From contig OY744462.1 in the NCBI GenBank assembly GCA_963556145.1, forward strand, positions 868,001-932,000: DNA of 64,000 nt. Reading direction: 5' to 3'. Shown here one piece after another: positions 10,611-20,008 of the stretch. The stretch is from Hygrocybe punicea. Taxonomy: Eukaryota; Basidiomycota; Agaricomycetes; Agaricales; Hygrophoraceae. A program made the translations under genes and the position numbers. A model generated the notes under the pieces. It ran no database searches and was not told the origin of the DNA. It saw only the letters and a program-made list of their open reading frames with translations. The number at the start of each line of letters is the position of its first letter. The first letter of the stretch is position 1.

Positions 10611-11577
10611 TCAGGAATTGCTGATGTGACTTGTCGTTCCGGAATCCAGTAACCAATCGTAGTTTGAAATATTGTCTGTATTCACTGCGTATGCTACATC
10701 CTGTAACATATTACTGACATTGTCCGCAGCTTGATTTGATTGGTTCTGTTGGTTTCCACCCTTTCTGGTGCCCTTTCCTTTCCCTTCCTTCCTTTCTGCC
10801 ACATTTAGACCAGCAGTCCTTCGCCATATGTCCATTCTTGTGGCAGTTGAAGCATTCCATTTCAGAATCGGCCGCCTTCTGCTTTCCATTACCCTTTCCA
10901 TCGCGCTTTCCGGTGAACCTCCCATGCATAGTGACGTTGTTAGGATCTCCGCTGTGCTCATGGGGCCTGCGGTCTTCCTCCAATAGGATCGCAACTAGCT
11001 CGTGTGACATCAGTGACGTTCTGTCCTTCTTCGAGCCTAAATACGCTGATGTATACAAGTCCCAACTTTCCGGTAAGGAGGATACAAGTATCATCGTGAA
11101 GTATTCATCGGAAATGAGGCTTCCCATCAAGTGGAGTTCCTCCTGCAGTTTCCAGAGCTTCAATATGTGCTCGATTAGGTCAAATCCTTCTTCGGCAATC
11201 GACCAGTACAATGCGCATCACATTGCTAATATTCCAAACTTCCCTCTGGATTCCTTTACCAAGGTTAGCTGCTTCCACATCTCACTCACCGTGTGTGTGC
11301 CAATGATATGTATCATTTCCGTGTCACCAATTGTGAGCTCGATCCGTGTCCTCGTCTTGGTGTCTCCACCACGCCATTTCTTCATCGCCTCGGATTCCTC
11401 TGATGTTGGACGGGATGCATCCGCCGGGACAGGGGCCTTTGATTCTGCATCGATGTATGTCTCTAACCCAAGATCCCGAAGCATGGCTAACATCCATCTC
11501 TTCCACAGCATCCAATTGTTTCCCTTCAATAGCTCGATCTGGTAGGATCCCGATGTGTGCGTGACTTCATCCATCAT
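10611..11577 (-). pseudogene. copia Gag, CCHC zinc knuckle and protease start
   Basis: Three overlapping frames. 11577-11218 begins MMDEVTHTSGSYQIELLKG and has the usual Gag opening L-x-G-x-N-W-x-x-W. 11211-10711 continues Gag and holds the knuckle ECFNCHKNGHMAKDCW (C-x2-C-x4-H-x4-C). 10994-10611 ends with the aspartic protease motif WLLDSGTTSHISN (D-S-G active site). At least two frame changes are needed to join these, so Gag-Pol is broken. Confidence 0.85.
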
Positions 11578-11646
11578 AGTTGGCTAGTATATGAGGTGGT
11601 AATGTGATGTTCGGAGGTGCGTGATCATGTTTCCGTTAAAGCCGTT

Positions 11647-11660
11647 CAGGGCTCATAACC
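11647..11660 (-). other. copia primer-binding site matching the initiator-Met tRNA anticodon half
   Basis: On the minus strand the 14 bases right after the LTR are GGTTATGAGCCCTG. This is the exact complement of CAGGGCTCATAACC, the anticodon stem-loop of eukaryotic initiator tRNA-Met (anticodon CAT). Drosophila copia primes from a cut initiator tRNA half at the same place in the tRNA. Seen: sequence and position next to the LTR. Known: half-tRNA priming by copia. Inferred: the same mode here. Confidence 0.8.
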
Positions 11661-11800
11661 TATTGGAATATATAGTTGCAGTGGTTGTTGACCACTAAGT
11701 TATTTTATGTGGAATGAATTATATTTGCCTCTCTCTGAGAGGGTTTTTATACTACTAGCTAAATCTACTAGAAGTTTCTTGTGGTGAGTAGAATACATGC
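11661..11800 (-). repeat. copia 5' LTR (far boundary approximate)
   Basis: Ends CCAATA next to the primer site (minus strand). Contains TATAAAAACCCTCTCAGAGA at about 11732-11751, a good promoter TATA with a short inverted CTCTCAGAGAG. No second LTR is present to fix the far boundary. Confidence 0.6.
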
Positions 11801-12041
11801 TGCGCTTCAGCATTATTCATTGGGTGGGGTTGAGTTCTGGGGTCACGTGATACAGATTACTAAGGCTTTCTGCGACTACTCAGCCACTATTCCCAACAGC
11901 AGCACATAGTGAGAGCATGACTTCGGCCCTGAGAAACATGTCACCCCTTCCCATTGCATCCCAATACCCTGCCTTCATGATGTCCTTGCCTGGATTCATT
12001 AATTTAGGGACGACATTGGAAGAACTTACACATCTGCCAAT

Positions 12042-12508
12042 GTGACCTTCAGTCCATGCCCAGATGAACCACACTTGCTACCTTTTGCTTCTCTTACCTC
12101 ATCAAGGAGGCCCTTCCACCAATTACAATGTGTTCTCCCATCTCCAGCAAATGACCTTGCCTCACTTTCTCTAACATCATGTAGCCATCCCCTCACTTCA
12201 CCTGCACCATGCCACCTGGCAGAAACCCCAGCAAATCTTTTGGAAAGTGAAGAAAGAAAACTCATAAATCTAGCAGTGGATCACCAACACTTCATGCCTA
12301 TCTCAACTGCAAGCGAGACCCATATGATCCGGCAATACTGGATGGTCCTCTATGGTGCCCAACATGGCCACAAACCTTTGGATATTGTGGCAAAGAGGAT
12401 TCTCCTCACTGACTTGAGGAACAGGGTTCATCTGCAGGAACTTGCTTTGGCAATTGCGTCAAATCTGGGGTGGTCAAAAGCGATAGAGGAGTTAGGAGGG
12501 CCAAGCCA
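12042..12508 (+). pseudogene. Unrecognised ORF cut by an LTR insertion
   Basis: An open frame from 12042 runs into the LTR that starts at 12509, so the last 15 codons up to the stop at 12557 come from the element. The first half is Ser/Pro-rich. The second half looks like real protein (AVDHQHFMPISTASETH, then MVLYGAQHGHKPLDIVAKR, then LALAIASNLGWSKAIEELGG), helical in character. I do not recognise a family. It may be a gene truncated by the insertion. Confidence 0.35.
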
Positions 12509-12655
12509 TGTAGTGGTTGTGCCTGAAAGATCACGTGACCAGATCCTTAGTCAGTAGCACTTCCAGATGTAGTAGTCAGTTCATCTTCCTATCCCATCCA
12601 GACCATTCCACCCATTCTGCGTGAGCACCCCGAGAGGTCCCTTGGGACCTCTCCA
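12509..12655 (+). repeat. Left LTR (147 bp)
   Basis: Contains CACGTGAC and ends with a hairpin GAGAGGTCCC-TTG-GGACCTCTC. The hairpin stem is intact in both LTRs although the loop differs (TTG versus AAG). Confidence 0.75.
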
Positions 12656-12657
12656 CG

Positions 12658-12675
12658 TGGTGATGAGAGTGCGAT
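12658..12675 (+). other. Candidate tRNA primer-binding site
   Basis: TGGTGATGAGAGTGCGAT begins with TGG, the complement of a tRNA CCA end, 2 nt after the left LTR. I could not assign the tRNA. Confidence 0.45.
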
Positions 12676-14157
12676 CGACTCCTGGATCCCTTTTTTCTTC
12701 AGTTCCTTAGCCTTTTTTCTCATGAGACAACTTTTTTGAGCCTCACCAGCCTGGTTACCAGGCAACCCCAATTTTTGTTCACTCCTGGCCATTCAGACAT
12801 GCGCGTCACCCCCTGACGCTCTTGTTCAGTCCAACAGGCCCTGTGCTGCCCCACATTGACCCAAAAATTCGGCCGCACCCCCCTTTGAACACACAAGCCC
12901 CAGGCCGCGTCACCATTCTTCGACCCCCCGTTTTTCATGCACCCCAGACCCACACGTGTTGATCCAAAACCCTGCAGCCACGCTTAACGACCCAACACCC
13001 TGGTTCTGCCCAAACGAACCCTTCGTTGCCGTCCATTCCAGATACCCACACCCTGCCACGTATTCACCTTTTGACCCCATTTTTTCACACTCGCTTGACC
13101 CCCAACACCCACGGTCCACCTGTCAGAACCCCCTGTTGTGCTTCGTTACCCCAAATGAAGCCGTTCCGCCCTTTTTGGTGACCAGCAGACCCATCACATC
13201 GCCCTCGCGTGACCCCGTTTTTCCAACATGCGTGACCCCAGACCCACTCCCCAAGCTCGCAACACCACCACCCAACACTCCTGAGCACCCCGCACCCCTC
13301 CAACGCCCTGAACGTACCACCCCCACCCTTTTTGTCAAACCCCTGCCTTTCGCCACTTCACTGTGCCGCGACCCCACATTTTCGTGAGCCAACGCCCCAT
13401 ACCTACGCCAGACTCCCCCCAGCAACGCTCGACCCACAGGAACCCCACGCCCACCTCCCATCACTCCAAACGAGCCCCTGAAACCATTTTTAACCACCCC
13501 AGCAACATGCCACGTCATACCACATGTCCCTGTTTTGCCAGCCCGTCTGGCCCCCACGCCCGCTCATAAAAGCTTGCCGTGCCACCATTTCACACTCTAC
13601 AACACACCGCTCCCCTGTGACACCCTGCAGGACCCTTGTGGACCCCCAATGCTGCCCCACATCACCACCCTGCGATCGTTGCCCCCATAGCTATATCCGC
13701 AGCCCTTGCGACCACCTTCCAGAGCCCACGCAAAGAGGTTACTCAACGCCAGCGCCAGCTCTAGCGCCCTAGTACATATTCTTTCCCTCTATTTCTTCAA
13801 TCTTTATTTCCTTCCCCTCTATTTCCTTCCTCAGTTTCCTTAGCCTCAGTTCCCTTCCTTCAGGTTCTTTTCCTCAGTTTCCTTCACTTGGTAACCTCCC
13901 CTCAGTTTCCTTAGTCTCTGTTTCTTTATTCATGTCAGTTTCCCCACAATCCTGCTCTTATTTCTTTCATGCCATTGACCTGTCACCTGGATACCAGACA
14001 CTACCCAACCACCCTACCCACCGAGTTACCAGAACTAAATGAGCCCCAAACACCTTTTGCACATTTGAGAACCCTGGACACAAGAACCCTGCGACACAAG
14101 AACTGTGAACCGAGAACTGCAAATCGAGAACCTGTGATACGAGAACTGTGAGACATC
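12676..14157 (+). other. Non-coding interior of the TRIM/LARD-like element
   Basis: C-rich DNA with irregular repetition of blocks such as GACCCCGTTTTTC and ACACCCCAGACCC, followed by CCTCAGTTTCCTT repeats (about 13800-13920) and GAGAAC…CGAGAACTG repeats (14070-14150). Open frames on both strands follow composition and are not called genes. Confidence 0.55.
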
Positions 14158-14375
14158 AGTTTGGTCATCTACCACCACCATTTTCGATGGACGATATGGT
14201 CCCACTTCATGAGATGGAGGACTGGGAGTCATGACTGAGGAGTTTTGGAGAGCTGAGAGAGAGTCTAGTTTGGTCATCTGCCACCACCAATCTTCGATGG
14301 ACGATAGGGTCCTACTCCATGTGATGGAGGACTGGGAGTCGTGACTGGAGAGTGATGTTGAGAGATTTTGGAGAA
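14158..14375 (+). repeat. Two tandem copies of a 109-bp unit
   Basis: The unit opens AGTTTGGTCATCTRCCACCA, continues TTCGATGGACGATA and ends near GACTGGGAGTCRTGACTG plus a short tail. Copies start at 14158 and 14267. Confidence 0.75.
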
Positions 14376-14428
14376 ATCTTTTGGTCAGTTCAGTCTTGTT
14401 TTTTGGTTTTCTGCTAGCGATGAGGGCG

Positions 14429-14451
14429 TCACTACAGAGAAGGGGGGCACT
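14429..14451 (+). other. Polypurine tract before the right LTR
   Basis: AGAGAAGGGGGG followed by CACT directly precedes the right LTR. It is the expected plus-strand primer for reverse transcription. Confidence 0.6.
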
Positions 14452-14598
14452 TGTAGTGGTTGTGCCTGACAGATCACGTGACCAGATCCTTAGTCAGTAG
14501 CACTTCCAGATGTAGTAGTCAGTTCATATTCCTATCCCATCCAGACCATTCCACCCATTCTGCGTGAGCACCCTGAGAGGTCCCAAGGGACCTCTCCA
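14452..14598 (+). repeat. Right LTR (147 bp)
   Basis: Same limits and hairpin as the left LTR. About 3% divergence between the pair suggests an insertion of moderate age. Confidence 0.75.
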
Positions 14599-15004
14599 GC
14601 GGTAAACAGATGCAAATGCCAACAATGTACGATCTCCAAAGCCAGGCAAATGCAGCTGGCTGCTTGGTATCATCTCTAGTCGTATATGAGACAAAGATTT
14701 GATGGTGGGGGGCAGCTGCAGGTTGGTTGGCACGGGGACATCCAAGGGTAACGGCAGAAGATTGGGAGATGGCAATAAAGCAAACAGGGCTAGAAGGGGG
14801 TTTTTGACATGTATGGTTCTCGAAAGTGAAAAGAAAACTAGTCTGAACTGATAATGAATGGTACTGCACCCTTCTGCATCATGCCGCTGCTGCCCCATTA
14901 GACCTCCGCCCTCCATCTAAGCCCATTGCACAAGTTACAAGTCACTGGTAATCTTCTCATATTTTTGTAGATGATAGATAAAATGTATAAGAGACTTGAT
15001 ATTA
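14599..15004. other. No gene recognised
   Basis: About 400 bp between the LTR element and the MITE. Minus-strand frames here overlap in two registers, carry no motif and run into the LTR, so I treat them as chance. Confidence 0.4.
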
Positions 15005-15659
15005 CAGTGTACTTCATAAAGGTAGGCCGCAACCAAAAAAAAAAAAGTTGACTAAGCTTGGTCACTGCCGGGTACCGGCTGTGGCTGAGCTACAGAAACT
15101 ACATTTCTTCAGTGAGAACAATGCTATCTAATCCCAATAGTAGTCCCAGCCTTAAATAAATATATGTAGACCTGCTGAGGACACTTTGTTCAGGAAAAAT
15201 TGTGTTGTATAATTCTGGTGAGGTTTGAGCCACCTATGCCAGTTTACTCCAAAAAAGGAAAACCTAAGGTCCAATTTCATAAAATATTTACAATGACCCA
15301 GGGAGTATTCCAAAACTTCTTTAGTAGTAGTAAAATCAACCTTTCACTCAGATAAAATGAAATACAACAAGATTTTAGATGGTGAATGCACATATCAATG
15401 AGCCACACTACCTAAAATGGAAAGCTTCTCTTCAAGAAATTACCTGACAATGCCAATGGATATTTTTTCCTGTAAGAAATGCTCTCAAAGGGTTTACATA
15501 TATTTATTTAAGGCTGGGACTACTATTGGGATTAGATAGCATTGTTCTCACTGAAGAAATGTAGTTTCTGTAGCTCAGCCACAGCCGGTACCCGGCAGTG
15601 ACCAAGCTTAGTCAACTTTTTTTTTTTTTGGTTGCGGCCTACCTTTATGAAATACGCTG
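15005..15659. mobile_element. 655-bp MITE with 164-bp terminal inverted repeats and TA duplication
   Basis: Left repeat 15005-15168 and right repeat 15495-15659 are near-perfect reverse complements (CAGTGTACTTCATAAAGG… against …CCTTTATGAAATACGCTG, with a poly-A/poly-T run in each). The flanks are TA on both sides (15003-15004, 15660-15661). Ends starting CAG with a TA duplication fit the Tc1/mariner/pogo group. The 326-bp centre has no ORF. It lies just downstream of the gene that ends at 15985 on the minus strand. Confidence 0.85.
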
Positions 15660-15984
15660 TAAATACGTACATTCTTATGAAAACAGCAATAACAAAAGTT
15701 GATACATATCAGCGATACAAAAGTCGATATAAAATGAGGGAAGGGAACTCGAATAACGTTCATGTGGCACACCCTGAGTCCATACGAGGGGTACTGTCTT
15801 CGCCAGATCATCAGAAACAAGCGCGCGAGTCCATGCGCATCAAGTCCTTTGTGAGGAATTTGGTCCAAGTACAAAATTTGCATTTGGTCAACCGCTTGAT
15901 CTAAATTCGACCAGGGCACGTATGTGACCCATTATTCATTTCGCTACCACACAAATAGCAAAAATGCCTGAAAAGACCAATTTA

Positions 15985-18900
15985 TTAGGTAGGACCGAAG
16001 GAGTTGGATGGCACTGACATATTACATCCTGGCGATATGCACTGCAAGAGAATAAAGTATCAATATCGTGCTGGCCTCCCGGCAAGTTTGGGAAACTGAC
16101 TGTCATGTGGTCGCAACCGGATATTTTTTGGATTGGTGTTCGGCATCCTGCAATCAGAATGAGCACAGATCTCATACAAAGTAGTGATCTCTCACCTGGA
16201 CAGCGTTTCCAACCCTGCTCCTTCATAAGCTGTGTCATCTCGGACGAGCCATCACACGAATGCTCAGGTCCCCCTATAGAAACCGTTTGTTGACATTCTC
16301 TACACCAAATGTGAATACATCCAGGCAAGGGACAGCCGAGGATGCGTTGTTCTTGGTAATCATTCTTATCGACCAAAACGGATCGTTCGCAACTAATAGA
16401 GTACCTTGTGAATGATTGGTGAGGATTGGTGATATCACCCACCTGCGACAGTGCAGAACCACAGAGAATGTAGCCAACGCGAGATCTACAAACATTGCGT
16501 GCTCACTATCCGGAATACCAACTTGCTCAATCAACATTTGGCTTATCACTTATGCGAAACATTGAATAGTGGCAAAGACTACGAAATGTACGACGCACCC
16601 TCAGGGACCTGTCTTGTCTCCGCGACACATGTTGGACAGGATATCGGGAAGCGTTGATCCCTCACTTTATAAATGATGTATTGCCTGATACAATTCCGGC
16701 AGAAAGCATGATCGCAGCAGCCCACACGAGCGGCGAAATCCTCAGGTTGTTCTTCCAGGCAGATTCCGCATGTGAAGAAAGTTTGGGCTGACTCGGCGAG
16801 TTCCTCACGTTCCTTACATAAACCATTATTTACCTCGAAATCGTATTGTTTTCTGCAAGCTTACCCGTTCTGAGAGCTCCTGCTCAAGTGACTGTATCTG
16901 ATTCTTGAGCTCCCCCAAGAAATTTGAGATCATTCCTGTCGTCGGCACCCCCATAAGCGGTGAGCTGACCATCGTGTCCGCCATCGATATACGAGGGTCA
17001 AATATACCCATCGTCGGATTGAAGGAAGCCTGCGAGTTTAGAACGCCATCTCCTCCCGCCTGTGAATCGGCCATCGACAACGCCATCATGGTTTGTTGAT
17101 AAGCCTGCGCAGCTTGTTGTGCTGCGAACATGTGCAGCAGGTTATACCGAGGCATCATTCCAGGGAAGCCCAGGAATCCTGTCGTCATCGGATTCACCAT
17201 CATCATTGGATTTGTGATCGGGTTCATCATCATAGGATTGTAGTCTGGCTGAGCTCCGTACATAAATCCACCTTGAGCATTTTGGTCGACTTGTTGGCGT
17301 TCGCGATCATCAAATGTATGTTGCCTGTCCCTCGTGATTCGTTTTTCATGTTCTTTGCACTCCGCCGAGGCTGCACTAGCGTCACTACCATCATTACGTT
17401 CCCGATGGCGAGCAGGAATCACATCCAGCAGGCTGCTCTGAGGGAGAGGGGGTTTGTTGGGTACATCGACAAGAGAGGCATTGCTCTCCCTAGAAAGGTC
17501 ATCCTGTCCTTGTGGAGGCCCGGCCTGCTTCTCCTGCAGGCCAGCAGAAAGCAGCGCTGTAGCCTTGCATGACTTTGTCGCCAGATGTGAAGATGACCCA
17601 GGCTCCACCAAGGTGTCTCGGTTTTCGGATGATTGGGAGGATAGCGGTCCAGGATGCAGACTCCACACATTCTGACGAGGATGAAAGAATTCAGACTGCC
17701 CTGAGGGGATACATTGTAGAGGAAGATAATCGTCAGAATCAACTAAAAGCACGTATGAGTAATGAGGGTATTTGGGGGATGAGGGCCGAACGTACAAGCA
17801 CCTCCCGGCACCTGTGGCAAGTGAGGAAGTGGGGTGAGGGTAGGATTAGCAGTGATATCCGCTGTGGGTATACCCAATGACAAACCACATCCTTGAACTT
17901 GGCTTCGGTCGCCGTTAACCACGGAAGGCGCGGGCTGATCGTGCGAATCACCTGACTGAAGCGATAGGTTCAAAGTCGGTGGTGAAAGCTGTTGCCCTGA
18001 CCCACTGGGCTGTGGCCGCCGTTGTTGATGGGAAGGACCGTCCTGGTGGTAGGATGTAGGTGATTGACCAGCGGCATTTTTCGCTGGCACACCTTCGACA
18101 AGGGTTTGGATTTTGATTTTGAGCAGACCGGATCGTACGGTAGATGTCCGATCTTCTCGAGGATCTAAACTTTCAGCTGACGCTCGATCCAAGAAAAGAT
18201 GCTATTGCGAAGGATGAGTGCTCATGAGACACGTGAGAGTAGAAAAACATACATCTCTTTGAGAACCTCCAGGATATGCGAACAGTAAAGAAATAGGATC
18301 ATAGGGATCCCAAGTGTATGCTCTGGGTCGACCATAAAGCCCAAATGTGTCATGAAATGCTGTAGAAGTAGCGCTACGGATCAGGCATTGCACGAATCCA
18401 AAATATCCCGATTTGCTAACCAACCAACCACTTAAGCAATTCCCTAGGCCGATTGCTTCCCGCACCGATTTCAGGCAATACCAGCCACCAACACTCTCGG
18501 CTCCTCATACCACCAGCGGCAGGCTCGTCCCCCATTCGGCCCTCCAATTTTATCATAGTACTGAGAGGTATCAGTTCGGGGCGTTCCGGGTACACTGCAA
18601 ATGCCTGTGTGACTTCGTTTATAGTTAATATCGGTTTGTTAAGATGTTTAGACTTGGGAGACAGGAACACTGATATCGTGGGTTTCGTGGGTTTCCATGG
18701 GGCCATAGCGGATCCTTGAGGACTGGTTTCACAAAAGCTGAACAAGGTGGAAATGCGTTTCATTTTGAACCCATTGGCTGCGTTGGGAGACTCGCCAGGC
18801 CCAGCATTACATCTGCCATTCACGACCATCCACACACGCTTCCAATCAGTTTGACCAGCGACACGAACACTGACCCAGCCCTCCATTCCTGAGTGAGCCA

Positions 18901-19529
18901 GCGAAGTCTTGATGTCACGCTCTAGTAGCTGAAAATTCAGATGTTATCGGCACGGATTGACCAATATTCTTACCGCCCAATGTGATCCGGATCAGATCAG
19001 CCGTGTAGATTTCTTCCAGGCGCGATTTCTCCCAAGCAGATAAGCGTAGAGCGGTGACCCAAGAAAGAAGCGCAGCAGTTGTTGGACAAGAAATGAGAAA
19101 TAAATTTGACCCGGCCGTAGTGAGAGTGAATACATTGGGATATCTTTTAGCTGGGGCTATACTTGTGGCCGGAACGATTTTTGAGCCGAGAACTTGCATA
19201 AACTACAAGCAACATGTAAGACATTTGCATATCAAAGTGCGAAAAAAACGAACAGCATCAGCCACGTTGACGTATGCTGGAGGGACTTCCTTCCCTTGCT
19301 TGCTCGCTTCTGAGATCTCGTTCATGTCCCAGATGGCAAGCGTAGTACCAACTAATTGTCCCCACATATCCACCCAGCCATTGTCTTTCGAAGGCCTCTG
19401 TCCGTTCGCTTGGCGCGCAAGATGAAGAGTGAGGGGTCCAGAAAAATAAATTTTGTGCGCTTGGGCTCCATGAAACTCGATAGAACGAGTGCCTGTATGG
19501 AGTGGCTGCGGCGATGCCCTCGGCGGCAT
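15985..19529 (-). CDS. CAF120-like PH-domain protein joined to an RBR-type E3 ubiquitin ligase, 11 exons, 1005 aa predicted
   Basis: Exons (minus): 19529-19254, 19202-18974, 18921-18421, 18359-18253, 18201-17796, 17742-16865, 16812-16599, 16548-16443, 16392-16196, 16147-16101, 16041-15985. All joins use GT-AG introns and the frame stays open (3018 nt). The N-terminal half resembles fungal CAF120/Skg3 PH proteins: WVDMWGQLVGTTLAIWDM, AKRYPNVFTLTTAGSNLF, GMEGWVSVRVAGQTDWKRVW, LYGRPRAYTWDPYDP, LFLDRASAESLDPREDRTS, then the Met/Pro/Asn-rich tail. The tail runs into a short coiled coil (LKNQIQSLEQELSER). Exon 7 follows with RING1 (CGICLEEQPEDF … CDHAFCRNCI … CPTC), then IBR (CPLPGCIHIWCRECQ) and the start of RING2 (ISGCDHMTC). 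HMTC holds the usual thioester Cys, but the protein ends 16 residues later without the F-C-Y-L-C half of RING2. The start at 19529 is the first Met before the PH region. Alternatively two genes are joined by my exon model. Confidence 0.7.
16041..16812 (-). other. RBR module inside the fusion gene (RING1-IBR-partial RING2)
   Basis: RING1 has the Cys/His spacing C-x2-C … C-x-H-x2-C-x2-C … C-x2-C. IBR has C-P-L-P-G-C … W-C-x2-C … H-S-C. The linker residues SQMLIEQVGIPDSEHAMFVD match the usual mushroom RBR linker. Each of the five introns from 16599 to 16041 gives the expected family residues at the join, which supports the model. RBR ligases take ubiquitin from E2 onto the RING2 Cys before transfer to substrate. 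With RING2 cut short, activity is doubtful. Confidence 0.75.
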
Positions 19530-20008
19530 CAGCGTTAACTGTGATGGCTAATGTACAAGCTGAAGCGATTGGGAGTCACGCCTGCAAGTTGCAAAGGCGT
19601 GGATCCCTGGGGGCTAGCGCTCCAAGCTGCGCTGGGTAGACCAAATTTTGTGGGGGCTAGGAAGAGATTCGGTTGCCTTCGTTGGTTTTGAATATTAATA
19701 TTTATGATAACGGGTTCACTTGCCCATTGCTTAAGCTGTGCTTTATCACACAGAAGAATCGGAGCTGAGGAAGCCTGAACTGGTTGTTATCATGATACGA
19801 AAGATGAACTTGAACTCCGCCCATGATGGCATGATGTGAAGGAGGGTTTTCCCTATCTTGACCGTGATTCTGCCCGTGCTCGTCGTCGCAGTCGCGATTA
19901 TCGTAGCGGTAGCGCAGCCAGTGCGGCCGACGCAAGGACACCAACTGGGCCATCCTCCCGACGGATATGATATTATGGCACCGATATTAGTCGCACAGTG
20001 CGAGAGGT
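19530..20008. promoter_or_regulatory. Divergent intergenic region
   Basis: Lies between the start of the minus-strand PH-RBR gene and the plus-strand membrane-protein gene. An ORF at 19858-20040 starts with a signal-peptide-like run (MTVILPVLVVAVAIIVAVAQ). It could supply the missing 5' exon of the membrane protein, but I found no splice pair that joins the frames. Confidence 0.35.

Larger units (their letters stand above)
8463..11800 (-). mobile_element. Ty1/copia retrotransposon, 5' LTR present, 3' end lost, coding frames broken
   Basis: On the minus strand the order is LTR, primer site, Gag with zinc knuckle, protease, integrase, reverse transcriptase. Protease and integrase before RT is the diagnostic copia order. 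The element stops within RT at about 8463, so the rest of RT, RNase H and the 3' LTR are missing. Frames are interrupted many times and several catalytic residues are changed, so it cannot move by itself. The LTR 5' limit near 11800 is approximate. Confidence 0.9.
12509..14598 (+). mobile_element. LTR-flanked element without coding capacity (TRIM/LARD-like), 2.09 kb
   Basis: Two 147-bp direct repeats (12509-12655 and 14452-14598) start TGTAGTGG and end CTCTCCA, with five differences that I count. A TGG-starting primer-site candidate lies 2 nt inside the left repeat (12658), and a polypurine tract AGAGAAGGGGGG ends 3 nt before the right repeat. This is the standard plus-strand LTR-retrotransposon layout. 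The 1.8-kb interior has no gag or pol, so it must use another element's enzymes. Flanking 5-mers (agcca / gcggt) do not match, so the target duplication is lost or my end is off. Confidence 0.75.

Noticed and set aside
12956..13557. ORFs on both strands within the TRIM/LARD interior (143 aa plus, 144 aa minus)
   Set aside because: They reflect C-rich composition and repetitive blocks, have no motif, and lie in an element whose layout predicts a non-coding interior.
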